A stretch of 20,740 nt of DNA, taken from assembly GCA_021809235.1 (NCBI GenBank), contig JAKBAG010000018.1, positions 1-20,740 on the forward strand, read 5' to 3'. Positions 1-8,175 of this stretch are shown piece by piece; position 1 is the stretch's first letter; the number at the start of each line of letters is the position of its first letter. The notes beneath the pieces are model-generated. The model was not told the origin of the DNA and ran no database searches. It saw only the letters and a program-made list of their open reading frames with translations. The position numbers and the translations under genes are program-made. Origin of the DNA: Acidobacteriota bacterium (lineage in GTDB: Bacteria; Acidobacteriota; Terriglobia; Terriglobales; Acidobacteriaceae).

Positions 1-535
1 GGTGAAGGTGGCCATTCCGGGAACGCTGACCACGGCCTATCTGGCGCTGAAGATCTTCAACCCGGAGATCGAAACCGAGGTAGTTCCTTTTGACCAGATT
101 ATTCCGGAGATTCTGGCAGGCCGCTTCGATGCGGGGCTCATTATCCATGAAGGACAGTTGACCTATGCCAACAATGGCCTGTCGAAGATTGTCGATCTGG
201 GTGTTTGGTGGCGGGAGCTGACCGGTCTTGTGCTTCCGCTGGGCGGCAACGCGATCCGTCGCGATCTGGGCCCGGACGTGATGCGAACCGTGACCCAGGC
301 ACTGCGCGACAGCATTCAGCACGGGCTGGACAACCGTGAACAGGGACTGGAATACGCAATGCAGTTTGCCCGCGACCTGGACACCAACCTGGCCAATCGC
401 TTTGTGAGCATGTATGTGAACGAGCGCACGCTGAGCTATGGCGAGGATGGACGCGTAGCCATTCGCAAGCTGCTGGATACAGGCTACGAGCGCGGCATTA
501 TTCCCATGAAGCCGCAGGTTGACTTCATCGACTGA
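1..535 (+). CDS. mqnD: 1,4-dihydroxy-6-naphthoate synthase MqnD, 3' part
   Basis: The reading frame is open to the left edge, and about 177 codons remain of a protein that is usually about 270-280 aa, so the N-terminal third is outside the window. The GTG at base 2 is probably an internal Val codon. The visible part has the MqnA/MqnD periplasmic-binding-like fold, with the IHEGQLTY motif at about residues 48-55 of the visible part; the His is the proposed catalytic residue of MqnD. Also visible are a VAIPG-TT-AYLAL strand and a C-terminal helix ending in a VDFID-like tail. MqnD cleaves cyclic dehypoxanthine futalosine to 1,4-dihydroxy-6-naphthoate in the cytoplasmic futalosine route to menaquinone. 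MqnA is the sister family, but the HEGQ motif favours MqnD. The gene is followed by a strong hairpin and so ends its transcription unit. Confidence 0.88.
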   Translation, partial: VKVAIPGTLTTAYLALKIFNPEIETEVVPFDQIIPEILAGRFDAGLIIHEGQLTYANNGLSKIVDLGVWWRELTGLVLPLGGNAIRRDLGPDVMRTVTQALRDSIQHGLDNREQGLEYAMQFARDLDTNLANRFVSMYVNERTLSYGEDGRVAIRKLLDTGYERGIIPMKPQVDFID

Positions 536-555
536 GGGTTGCAGCAGAATGCAGC

Positions 556-590
556 AGCAACAGGGCAGCCAATGGCTGCCCTGTTGCTTT
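556..590 (+). terminator. Intrinsic terminator after mqnD
   Basis: A perfect 15-bp stem (556-570 with 574-588) carries the arm GCAACAGGGCAGCC and a 3-nt AAT loop. It begins 20 nt after the mqnD stop codon. The T-run after the stem is short (TTTAT), so efficiency is uncertain, but the position and GC-rich stem fit a rho-independent terminator. Confidence 0.8.
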
Positions 591-635
591 ATGCGACAGC
601 AATACACTTCCGCAGCAGGAATGATGAGAAAAGAT

Positions 636-662
636 TAAGGGAATTCTGAGAACGTCCGATAA
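636..662 (+). promoter_or_regulatory. Possible sigma-28 (FliA) promoter of the GGDEF gene
   Basis: TAAGGGAA (636-643), an 11-nt spacer and TCCGATAA (655-662) resemble the flagellar consensus TAAAGTTT-N11-GCCGATAA. The -10 matches 7 of 8 positions and the -35 matches 4 of 8, including the TAA core; the spacing is exact. The predicted transcription start is near 669, giving a leader of about 13 nt that contains the ribosome-binding site. The match is weaker than the fliC promoter and is called partly because a strong sigma-28 promoter exists in the same window. Confidence 0.42.
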
Positions 663-681
663 GCGTGGTGCGGAGGGAAAG

Positions 682-1698
682 ATGCCGGATCGTCCACGCT
701 GTGAAGTACTGGTTCTTACGGATGAGGAAGGGCTGCGGGAGCGCTTGCGCCTGGTGTTGCGCTCGTCGGAGATTCATCTGGAGATGGTCGCCGATGCGAC
801 GGAACTGATGGAGCGGGTGCCGCGGATGCGAGTTGGCTCTGTGTTATTGCTGGATGCTGGTGTGCGGGCGGTGGCCAGTGGACAACTGCTGGCAGCGCTG
901 CAGGAGAGCGGCGTGGCTGGACGCAGTGCGCTTGGCGTGATTGCTGCGGCAGCAACCGAGGAAGAAGATCCAGAGATGGACAGTGAACTGTGGAGTCGGC
1001 GACTGCGCGAGGGGCTGATCGACGACCTGCTGCCGCGGGAGACAACCCGGCAGCAGTGGCCGCTGCGGCTGGGTGCAATGCGACGGATGCATCTACTGCG
1101 CAGCGAGCTGGTGCACCTGCGGGACAGTTCCCTGGCGCAGGCGGAGCGGGACCGGCTGACGGGAACGCTGAATCGCGATGCCATTCTGTCGATTCTGTTT
1201 CGCGAGACGGACCGTGTGCAGCGGATGAACTATGGGCTGTGTGTGATTCTGCTGGATCTGGATGACTTTGGGCACTGGAACTCCGAGCTGGGAATCGAGG
1301 CCTGTGATGACCTGCTGCGGCGTGTGGCGCAGAGGATTCAGTCACTGCTGCGGAGCTACGACATGCTGGGGCGAATGGGTGATGATGAGTTTCTGATTGC
1401 GCTACCGGGTTGCAGTGCGGTGAATGCAGTGCTACTGGCTGAGCGGCTGCGTTCGGACATCTTTGAGGTTCCGTTTGAAATCGGGGGTCGTAGCATCCGG
1501 CTCAGCGCATGCTTTGCCGTGGCAGAGAGCAAAGGCCGCTCGCCGGTGGTGGTGCTGCGGGAGGCAGAACAGGCACTGCACGAGGCGCGGCTGCGCGGTC
1601 CGGATCAGATCCGCAGCGCAAACCAGAAAACAACCGGCTGGGATGCCGAATTGATACAGGACTATCGGCTGCTGCAGACAGGTACAGCACGAGGTTGA
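682..1698 (+). CDS. Pseudo-receiver + degenerate GGDEF domain protein
   Basis: This 338-aa cytoplasmic protein starts at an ATG with a good GGAGG 5 nt upstream. Residues 7-130 look like a response-regulator receiver fold (VLVLTDEEGL; Asp58 at the end of VLLLD) without the conserved Lys, so it is probably a pseudo-receiver. A helical linker (about 133-158) leads to a GGDEF domain starting at DRLTGTLNRDAI (157-168). The signature reads GDDEF (233-237), with Asp in place of the second Gly. The FK-ND metal/GTP region is also altered (DLDDFGHWNS, 192-201), although DxD (192/194) remains. The inhibitory I-site RxxD is intact as RSYD (224-227), five residues before the signature. Known family behaviour suggests weak or absent diguanylate cyclase activity with possible c-di-GMP binding; that is an inference. 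The gene lies 81 bp upstream of lptFG on the same strand and may be co-transcribed with it. Confidence 0.82.
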   Translation: MPDRPRCEVLVLTDEEGLRERLRLVLRSSEIHLEMVADATELMERVPRMRVGSVLLLDAGVRAVASGQLLAALQESGVAGRSALGVIAAAATEEEDPEMDSELWSRRLREGLIDDLLPRETTRQQWPLRLGAMRRMHLLRSELVHLRDSSLAQAERDRLTGTLNRDAILSILFRETDRVQRMNYGLCVILLDLDDFGHWNSELGIEACDDLLRRVAQRIQSLLRSYDMLGRMGDDEFLIALPGCSAVNAVLLAERLRSDIFEVPFEIGGRSIRLSACFAVAESKGRSPVVVLREAEQALHEARLRGPDQIRSANQKTTGWDAELIQDYRLLQTGTARG

Positions 1699-1779
1699 CC
1701 GAGGAAATCGCGGCAAATCCAGCTGGCTCAGCGACGGCGAGGTGCGGCTGCAGGATAGACTGATTGCAGGCTGACTCCT

Positions 1780-4221
1780 GTGCGCATCCTTACCCGTTAC
1801 ATTCTCGGCGAGATTGCAACATATACGAGTCTGGGCTGCGCGCTGTTTACCTTCATTTTGTTCATGCGCCCGCTGGAACAAATTCTGGACATGGTGGTGC
1901 GCAACAGCTCCAGCCTGACGGCGCTGGGGCAGATCATCCTGTTTACGCTGCCCAATACCTTTCTGCTGACGATTCCCATGGCAGTGCTGGTGGGGATCCT
2001 GCTTGGGTTAAGCCGGTTGGCGGCCGACTCCGAGATTATCGCGATGCGTGCGACGGGGATGGGCATCTGGTATCTGGTGCGAGTGGCTGCGCTGGTGGCT
2101 GGCCTGGGAACAGCCTTTGGGCTGCTGAACTCGCTGTACCTGTCACCAATGGCCAATCGCGCAATTCTGACACTGCAGAACTCCCTGGCCAAAAGCCAGG
2201 CCTCGTTTGAGGTCCAGCCACGCGTCTTCTATGAGGACTTCCGCAACACCGTGGTCTATGTGCAGGAGACGCGGTCAAGCGGAGGCGTGGCGAACTGGAA
2301 ACAGATGTTCGTAGCCGACGTCACAAATCCGATCACGCCGCAGATTACAACGGCGGAGTCTGCAACGATAACCGATGACAGTGAACAGGGACTGCTCATC
2401 CGACTGCGCAACGCCTCGCAGCACACGGTGAACCCTTCACAGCCGGATGATTACACGATCTCCACTTTTGCCAGCACGGACCGTCCGCTGACCTTCAGTC
2501 CTCAGAGCGATATCCACCTGGGCAGGATGGATACCCCGCTCTATGCGATGGGCAATCGGGAACTGCTGCAGGCCGCACGGCGCAGCCACGGAACAGAGCG
2601 ACGGCGCGAACTGATTGAACTGAATCGCAGGCTCGCGTATCCCATGGCCTGTCTGGTGCTGATGCTGGTGGGCGTTCCGCTGGGTGCAACCTCGCGACGC
2701 GGCGGCAAGAGCATGGGTTTTGTGTATACGCTGCTGCTGGTGCTGGCCTACTACCTGATGTCGAATCTGGGTGTGGCCTGGGGACGGACGGGCAAGCTAC
2801 CGCCGGTCCTGGCCGTTTGGCTCGCAAACCTGCTGTTTGCGGCTGTCGGCATCATTCTGCTGACGGAAATGGCCGGCGGAGGACGACTGACCCATGCGCT
2901 GCAGCGGCGGCTGGGGCAGTGGCTGCTCGCGGCTCTGGATGTTCTGCCCCTGACGGCAGCCGATGCATCCGATCTGGCCACGACAGCCACAACTGCGCCT
3001 CCCCACACCCTTCACCACAGAGGTCGATGGCTGGTACGACTGCGCATGCGGAGCTTGCGGCGACGAGTCCGCAGCCAGATCTCCCAATCATTTCCACGCT
3101 GGAAGCGTCGCGGATTCCCGCTGATTCTGGACCAGTATGTGCTGCGCGAGTTCCTGAAAATGTTTCTTATGATCCTCTTCGGCTTTGTGCTGATGATGCT
3201 GATCTTCACTTTCTTCGAGCTGGTTGCCGACATTCTGCGCAATCACGTGACGCTTTATCTTGTGGGGGATTACCTGGTGCATCTGGCACCGAGCATGGTC
3301 TACCAGATCACTCCGCTGAGCGTGCTCATTGCCACCTTAGTCACCTTCAGCATCCTGCAGCGGAACAGTGAATTGACGGCGATGAAGGCTACAGGCGTGA
3401 GCCTCTTTCGGCTGGTGATTCCGGTCTTTGTGATTGCAACGGCGCTGGCGGTAAGCCTGTTTGCATTTGACCAGTCCTACCTGCCGCAGGCCAACCGCGA
3501 GCAGGAGGCACTGCGTAACACCATCAAGGGAAGGCCGCCACAGACGACCCTGCATCCTGACCAGAAATGGATCGTGGGTAATCCGCATGGAAGCGGCGAA
3601 GCCAGCATTTTTTATTACCAGTTCTTCGATCCCGATCAAAATGCCTTTGCGAATCTAACGCTCTTTGAGTTTGACGCCAAGAGTTTTGCTCTGCGGCGGC
3701 GCATCTATGCCGAGCGCGTTTTGTGGGACGAGCAGACGAAGGCTTGGATCTTTGAAAACGGCTGGGTACGAAGCTTTTCCGGCTCCTCGCAAACCTCGTT
3801 CCGGTCGTTCCTGAAGGCATCCTTCCCAGAGGTGACCGAACAGCCTGGATACTTCAAGAAGGAGAACCTGCAGTCGCAGGAGATGAACTTCAGCCAGTTG
3901 AGCAGATATATCCACGATCTGCAGCGAAGTGGCTTTGACACAATGCGGCTGCGTGTGGAGCTCTACCACAAACTGGCCTATCCTCTGGTGACGATCGTGA
4001 TGGCGGTGCTGGCCATTCCCTTTGCGCTTTCGATGGGTAAGCGTGGATCGCTTACGGGAGTGGCGACTGCGGTGGCAATTGCCGTGGGCTATTGGGTGCT
4101 TGCCGGATTGTTTGATGCAATGGGAAGCGTGAACTACCTGCCGGCGGCGCTGGCGGCTTGGTCGCCGGATATTCTGTTTGGGCTGGCGGGCGGATACCTG
4201 CTGCTGCGCACACCCACCTAG
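1780..4221 (+). CDS. LptF-LptG fusion, LPS-export ABC permease
   Basis: One uninterrupted 813-aa frame contains two YjgP/YjgQ-family permeases in tandem. Residues 1-375 are LptF-like: MRILTRYILGEI start, TM helices, a periplasmic beta-jellyroll (about 140-255), then LNRRLAYPMACLVLMLVGVPLG and two more TM helices. Residues 376-447 form a linker rich in Arg, Thr and Ala. Residues 448-813 are LptG-like: LDQYVLREFLKMF, TM helices, NSELTAMKATGVS coupling loop (529-541), a jellyroll (about 580-715), then YHKLAYPLVTIVMAVLAIPF and terminal TM helices. LptF and LptG normally are separate proteins that pair with LptB2 and LptC to extract lipopolysaccharide from the inner membrane; here the heterodimer would be one chain. 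The start is GTG, chosen because it gives the typical LptF N-terminus; the only SD-like element is GCAGG (1766-1770). No lptA, lptB or lptC is in the window. Confidence 0.88.
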   Translation: MRILTRYILGEIATYTSLGCALFTFILFMRPLEQILDMVVRNSSSLTALGQIILFTLPNTFLLTIPMAVLVGILLGLSRLAADSEIIAMRATGMGIWYLVRVAALVAGLGTAFGLLNSLYLSPMANRAILTLQNSLAKSQASFEVQPRVFYEDFRNTVVYVQETRSSGGVANWKQMFVADVTNPITPQITTAESATITDDSEQGLLIRLRNASQHTVNPSQPDDYTISTFASTDRPLTFSPQSDIHLGRMDTPLYAMGNRELLQAARRSHGTERRRELIELNRRLAYPMACLVLMLVGVPLGATSRRGGKSMGFVYTLLLVLAYYLMSNLGVAWGRTGKLPPVLAVWLANLLFAAVGIILLTEMAGGGRLTHALQRRLGQWLLAALDVLPLTAADASDLATTATTAPPHTLHHRGRWLVRLRMRSLRRRVRSQISQSFPRWKRRGFPLILDQYVLREFLKMFLMILFGFVLMMLIFTFFELVADILRNHVTLYLVGDYLVHLAPSMVYQITPLSVLIATLVTFSILQRNSELTAMKATGVSLFRLVIPVFVIATALAVSLFAFDQSYLPQANREQEALRNTIKGRPPQTTLHPDQKWIVGNPHGSGEASIFYYQFFDPDQNAFANLTLFEFDAKSFALRRRIYAERVLWDEQTKAWIFENGWVRSFSGSSQTSFRSFLKASFPEVTEQPGYFKKENLQSQEMNFSQLSRYIHDLQRSGFDTMRLRVELYHKLAYPLVTIVMAVLAIPFALSMGKRGSLTGVATAVAIAVGYWVLAGLFDAMGSVNYLPAALAAWSPDILFGLAGGYLLLRTPT

Positions 4222-4284
4222 AGTCAACTCAAATCCAAGAGCGGCGCCGGTTCATCCTTGCCTGCCTTCCCTGCCCGCTGCCGA

Positions 4285-4290
4285 TACAAT
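4285..4290 (+). promoter_or_regulatory. Leaderless-type -10 hexamer (mdlA-like gene)
   Basis: TACAAT ends 7 nt before the ATG at 4297, so the expected transcription start is the A of the start codon. No -35 and no SD sequence are visible. The same geometry occurs at 11738 and 19800. CGATACAAT here is identical to a 9-mer upstream of lysA on the other strand. Confidence 0.6.
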
Positions 4291-4296
4291 GGAACC

Positions 4297-6066
4297 ATGC
4301 TGCGAGACCTCAAGCCCCTTTTCCGGTATATGGCGCGCTACCGCTGGGGTTATCTGCGCGGAACCCTGGCACTGATTGCCACCAACGGCATCTGGGTGTT
4401 GTTTCCGCTGGTGATCGAGCGCGCGATCAATACACTGAACCGCAATCGCGGCTCGGCGTCGGAGATGGCTCGACTGGTACTGGTGTATGCCGCCGTTCTG
4501 ATTGGTATTGCGCTGCTGAAGGGTGTGTTTCTGTATGCCTCGCGCTGGATCCTGATCGGCATCTCCCGAGATATAGAACTGGACCTGCGGAATGACCTGT
4601 TTGCCCGGCTGGAAACGCTGGATGCCGCCTACTATCAGCGCAACCGCACCGGCGACATTATGGCGCGGCTGACCAATGATCTGAATGCCGTGCGGCAGAT
4701 GCTGGGCCCTGCGATCATGTACAGCGCCAACACGATCCTGTTCAGCGTGGGTGCTCTCTATTTTCTGCTTCGCATCAGCCCCTGGCTCACGCTGGTGGCA
4801 CTGGCTCCCATGCCGATTGCGAGCATCCTCGTACAATACTTTGGCGCTCGTATCCATGAGCGGTTTGAACGGATTCAGGCCAGCTTCTCCGAGATTACCG
4901 CCTTTGCGCAGGAGAACTTTTCCGGTGCGCGGCTGGTGCGAGCCTTTGCGCGGGAGAAGGTGCAGATTGCCTCCTTTGAAACGGCAAACAAGGAGTACAT
5001 CCGACGCGCTCTTCGTCTGGTGCAGCTGATGGGCATGCTGTGGCCGACGCTGGAGTTTGTGCTGGGTGTGGCCATGGTAATCACGCTTTGGGTAGGCGGC
5101 CACCAGGTGTTGAGCCATCGCATCAACGTAGGTAGCTTTATCGCATTTAATACCTACATGGTCATGCTCACCTTCCCGATCATCGCAGTCGGCTGGGTCG
5201 TGAATATCTTCCAGCGCGGAACAGCCTCGGTCAAGCGCATCGATGAGATTCTGCAGGCCAGGCCGGAGATTGATGATCGCTTTGCCGATGCAGCGCTGGG
5301 CGAGCAGACCGAGCCTCTACGCGGAGAAATCGAATTCCGCGACCTGAGCTTCAGTTATGGAGACCGCGAAGTACTGCACCATATCAACCTGAAGATTCCC
5401 GCAGGCAAGACCCTGGCAATCATAGGCCCAACAGGCGCAGGCAAGACCACGCTGGTGAATCTGATTCCTCGGCTGCTCGACGCTCCCGATGGAAACTTGC
5501 TCGTGGATGGCGTTCCCGTAAAGCGGTATCCTCTGCAACGTCTACGCCGGAATATTGGTATGGTGCCGCAGGAGACGTTTCTGTTCAGCGAAACCATCCG
5601 CGAGAACCTTCGCTTCGGCGCTCCCTATGCCGAGGAAAGCGAAATTCTGGATGCGGCAGAAGCGGCGCATATCCGAGCTGAGTTTGCGGACTTTCCCAAC
5701 GGGATGGAGACGCTGGTGGGCGAGCGCGGGGTGACGCTTTCCGGTGGGCAAAAGCAGCGCACCTCGATTGCACGTGCACTGCTGCGACGGCCCAGTATCC
5801 TGATCCTGGACGATGCGCTGGCCAGTGTGGACACCTATACGGAAGAACGGATACTGGAGGGGCTGCGCCGGTATACCGCCGGATGCACGACCATCCTGAT
5901 CGCGCATCGCATCTCAACGGTGCGGGAGGCGGACCAGATTGCCGTGCTTCGCGAGGGGCGCATTGTGGAGGCCGGCACGCACGAAGAACTGTTGGCGCTT
6001 GGCGGCTACTATGCCGATCTCTACGAGAAGCAACTGCTGGAAGAGGAGCTGGCCGTGGCCAGCTAA
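4297..6066 (+). CDS. MdlA-like ABC exporter half-transporter (TMD-NBD)
   Basis: The product is a 589-aa half-transporter: an N-terminal six-helix exporter domain (about 15-320, with RTGDIMARLTND at the first coupling region) followed by an ATPase domain. The ATPase has Walker A GPTGAGKT (377-384), signature LSGGQKQR (481-488), Walker B ILILDD (501-506) and H-loop His537. The catalytic Glu after Walker B is replaced by Asp506. ILDDALASVD, together with features such as FNIFQRG-type coupling sequence, resembles E. coli MdlA and the degenerate-site subunits of heterodimeric exporters. The substrate is unknown. ATG 4297 is preferred over the upstream in-frame TTG at 4258 because it gives the family-typical N-terminus and lies at the leaderless -10 spacing. 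Because the gene follows lptFG, lipid transport of the MsbA type was considered, but MsbA normally keeps the Glu. No partner subunit is adjacent. Confidence 0.86.
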   Translation: MLRDLKPLFRYMARYRWGYLRGTLALIATNGIWVLFPLVIERAINTLNRNRGSASEMARLVLVYAAVLIGIALLKGVFLYASRWILIGISRDIELDLRNDLFARLETLDAAYYQRNRTGDIMARLTNDLNAVRQMLGPAIMYSANTILFSVGALYFLLRISPWLTLVALAPMPIASILVQYFGARIHERFERIQASFSEITAFAQENFSGARLVRAFAREKVQIASFETANKEYIRRALRLVQLMGMLWPTLEFVLGVAMVITLWVGGHQVLSHRINVGSFIAFNTYMVMLTFPIIAVGWVVNIFQRGTASVKRIDEILQARPEIDDRFADAALGEQTEPLRGEIEFRDLSFSYGDREVLHHINLKIPAGKTLAIIGPTGAGKTTLVNLIPRLLDAPDGNLLVDGVPVKRYPLQRLRRNIGMVPQETFLFSETIRENLRFGAPYAEESEILDAAEAAHIRAEFADFPNGMETLVGERGVTLSGGQKQRTSIARALLRRPSILILDDALASVDTYTEERILEGLRRYTAGCTTILIAHRISTVREADQIAVLREGRIVEAGTHEELLALGGYYADLYEKQLLEEELAVAS

Positions 6067-6127
6067 GGCAATACAGATTTCCGTGCGCAACGGCTCGCGT
6101 TTCCTGTCTGAGCCGGTAGCATTCCGT

Positions 6128-6577
6128 TTATGCAGTCCAGCGGCCGGAGTCCGTGGATGGAGCCACTGACGGCGGCACCGAAGCTGCCCGGGTAACAACG
6201 GGCGGCAGAGCTGCGGGATGCGGATTCTGTTGCGCGACCTGCTTCCAGGCATCCCGAACATTGCGCACGCAGCGAATCACCTCCTGAAAACGCTCCACAG
6301 ATGCCGTCTGCGAAGCCTGGAGCGTGAGGGCAAAGATCGACGCGTAAAACTCGCTGAGAACCTCGGCTGGACGCCCGCCAATATCCATGCGTAGCCGCGC
6401 CTGCAGGTGGATGAGAATGTCGAGAGCGCGCCGAACGGCGTTGCGACGGGCGGGTACATCCCCTGCCTGGGTGGCGGCAATGGCTGCATACAGAAAGCGA
6501 AGGATGCCGTCATAAAGCGCAACCACAAGCTCCACCGGGGAGGCACCTTCAAGCGTGTGTTGTTGATAGGACGACAT
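6128..6577 (-). CDS. fliS: Flagellar filament/cap chaperone FliS
   Basis: The 149-aa product begins MSSYQQHTLEGASPVELVV, and the helical ELVVALYDGILRFLYAA segment (about 16-32) is diagnostic of the FliS four-helix bundle. FliS binds the C-terminal helix of flagellin in the cytoplasm and prevents premature polymerisation. The core occupies about residues 1-120; the remaining 30 residues form a Pro/Ala/Ser-rich tail not usual for FliS. The start at 6577 follows the family pattern, although the best SD (AGGAGG, 6596-6591) lies 13 nt upstream. An in-frame TTG at 6610 is a less likely alternative start. It is 48 bp downstream of fliD and converges on the ABC transporter gene. Confidence 0.88.
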   Translation of the reverse strand: MSSYQQHTLEGASPVELVVALYDGILRFLYAAIAATQAGDVPARRNAVRRALDILIHLQARLRMDIGGRPAEVLSEFYASIFALTLQASQTASVERFQEVIRCVRNVRDAWKQVAQQNPHPAALPPVVTRAASVPPSVAPSTDSGRWTA

Positions 6578-6625
6578 GGCGCGGATGCAACCTCCTGGGA
6601 GCTGCGGCAAAGGATCATTCCTGGT

Positions 6626-8011
6626 TTAGAGTGTCGGGTTCACGTATCCAGTAACTGCCGAGTAGATCATGCTCATGCTGTTGATGTTGGAGGGGATTTG
6701 CTGCAGCGTCTGATTGGCGAGGTTCAACTCCGTGGTCAGGCTGGACTGCTGCGAGGAGATGAGCAGATTCTCATTGGAGATATTTTGGTTCAGCGAGGAG
6801 ATAATCGCGCTGTTGGCATTCAGATCAAGCGTAAGCATACCCGTAGGCGAACTGCTGCCTAGATTGTTGAGCGCAGTCGAGAAGTTCAGTCCCCAGCTGC
6901 CGGAGTTCTGGAAGAAACTGATGACTCCGGAATAGTCCTGATTCAGCTCGGCGTTGAGTGTACTGGTGTCGAGCGAGAGCGTGCCGTCGTTGTTGATGCT
7001 GATGCCAAGCTGGGTAATGTTCCCCACGTTGCCCTGGGTATTGGACTGGTTGATGGAGCTGAGCAGCTGCTCCTGGAACATGGCCAGCGTGGGCGAGCCA
7101 AAGAGCGGCTGTACGGCTCCGGAGGTACTGTTGCTTTCCTGCGTGTTCACAGCACTGATGACGGCGTTGTAGTCGGAGACCAGCTGCGAGATGGAGCTGA
7201 CAACAGCTGTGTTGTTGTTCAGGATCTGGACCTGGACCGTCTCCGGCGTACCGCTGGTCACCGGCGATGGCGCCAGGAGTTGGAAGGTGACACCGGGAAT
7301 CACCGTGCTTACGGTGTTGGATGTGGCTGAAACGCTGAGACCATCGACGGTGAGGCTGGCATTGGCTCCCGTAGTGGCCGTGGTGTAGCCGAGCGCCGTG
7401 CCCGTGGTGGAATCCGTGACGCTGGAGGTGACGGTCAGATCGCCGCCCGCGCCGGAGGTACCCGAGACCAGCGAAAGTCGCGAGCCGTTGGCATCCGTGA
7501 TGATGCTGGCATTGACACCGATTCCGGCAGAATTAATGGCCGCTGCGAGTGTGCTGAGCGTGTTGCTGGTGGAGCCGATGGTGATCGTCTGGGCCGTGCC
7601 CGTGCCGACCTGAATCGTAAGTGAGCCGGAGAGCGTGTCCGAGGCATTGGCAATCGCAGTCAGATACCCGGAAGAGGTTGAGGCCAGCGAGTTCACGACG
7701 ATCGTATGCGTGCCGGCAACGGCCGACGAGGAGGCCGACGTGAGAGCAATCACCGTGGGATCGGAGCTGGAACCCTGCTTGCCTGCCAGCACCCCCTGAA
7801 AATCCGTAAGTGAGGTCATGTCATTGGAGACCTGCGAAAGCAGCGTGCCGAGATTGGAAAGCGAGGCATCCTGCGCGTTCGTCGCGCTCAGCTGGTTCTT
7901 CCAGGGTGTCTCCACTCCCTGCAGATTCGATACGATCTGACTCACCGTCTGGCTTACGTTGAAGCCAGCGCCGCTGATCGGCGAACCAAAACTGATTCCA
8001 ACTGTTCCCAT
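6626..8011 (-). CDS. fliD: Flagellar cap / hook-associated protein 2, FliD
   Basis: This is a 461-aa secreted filament-cap protein. Residues 10-110 match the FliD N-terminal domain (GAGFNVSQTVSQIV, with Q-LS-LG-L heptad spacing). Residues 148-182 hold a flagellin-hook IN motif (TLSTLAAAIN, then SIITDANGSRLSLVSG). The C-terminal FliD domain runs from about 240 to the end, with a coiled-coil-prone stretch (LISSQQSSLTTELNL). FliD caps the growing filament and is needed for flagellin polymerisation; export is by the flagellar type III system, so no signal peptide is expected. The ATG has a strong SD (GGAGGGG, 5-6 nt upstream). The protein is Ser/Thr/Gly/Asn-rich and cysteine-free, as is usual for exported axial proteins. 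It lies between fliC and fliS on the same strand. Confidence 0.92.
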   Translation of the reverse strand: MGTVGISFGSPISGAGFNVSQTVSQIVSNLQGVETPWKNQLSATNAQDASLSNLGTLLSQVSNDMTSLTDFQGVLAGKQGSSSDPTVIALTSASSSAVAGTHTIVVNSLASTSSGYLTAIANASDTLSGSLTIQVGTGTAQTITIGSTSNTLSTLAAAINSAGIGVNASIITDANGSRLSLVSGTSGAGGDLTVTSSVTDSTTGTALGYTTATTGANASLTVDGLSVSATSNTVSTVIPGVTFQLLAPSPVTSGTPETVQVQILNNNTAVVSSISQLVSDYNAVISAVNTQESNSTSGAVQPLFGSPTLAMFQEQLLSSINQSNTQGNVGNITQLGISINNDGTLSLDTSTLNAELNQDYSGVISFFQNSGSWGLNFSTALNNLGSSSPTGMLTLDLNANSAIISSLNQNISNENLLISSQQSSLTTELNLANQTLQQIPSNINSMSMIYSAVTGYVNPTL

Positions 8012-8051
8012 GCACCCCTCCAGCCACGGAAAAGCACGTTCCGAGCCGATT

Positions 8052-8064
8052 CTTTCCGGGAAAG
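8052..8064. repeat. 13-nt dyad in the fliC-fliD gap
   Basis: CTTTCC-G-GGAAAG is a perfect 6+6 dyad with one central base. It lies 41 nt upstream of the fliD start, in the 164-bp gap between fliC and fliD. It could be a small operator, but the length is near what chance allows. An adjacent TAAACTTT on the minus strand looks like a sigma-28 -35, but no matching -10 follows. Confidence 0.25.
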
Positions 8065-8135
8065 TTTAGGGGCTGTTAACACTGGCGGAAAATTCCGTTG
8101 CAGAAGCCAGCCCCCCGGATAGCAGACATAAGAAT

Positions 8136-8166
8136 TTGCGGGGAAGAGACTGGCTCTTCCCCGCAA
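8136..8166 (-). terminator. Terminator after fliC
   Basis: A perfect 13-bp stem (8166-8154 with 8148-8136) reads TTGCGGGGAAGAG on the fliC strand, with a 5-nt loop (CCAGT) and then ATTCTTAT. It starts 9 nt after the fliC stop. It should end or attenuate fliC transcripts before fliD, allowing much more flagellin than cap protein. The U-run is interrupted, so read-through is plausible. Confidence 0.75.
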
Positions 8167-8175
8167 GGGTTGGGA

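Noticed and set aside
716..1345. Long minus-strand ORF (209 codons) and other long frames opposite the GGDEF gene
   Set aside because: Composition is Ala/Pro/Ser/Arg-rich, as expected for the antisense of a GC-rich gene; the plus-strand product has clear domains.
6067..6127. Terminator between the convergent ABC transporter and fliS genes (CGGCTC...GAGCCG)
   Set aside because: Only a 6-bp stem with a 13-nt loop and no T-run on either strand.
8012..8075. Sigma-28 promoter for fliD suggested by TAAACTTT on the minus strand
   Set aside because: At the correct 11-nt spacing the -10 reads TCGGCTCG, only 3 of 8 to GCCGATAA.
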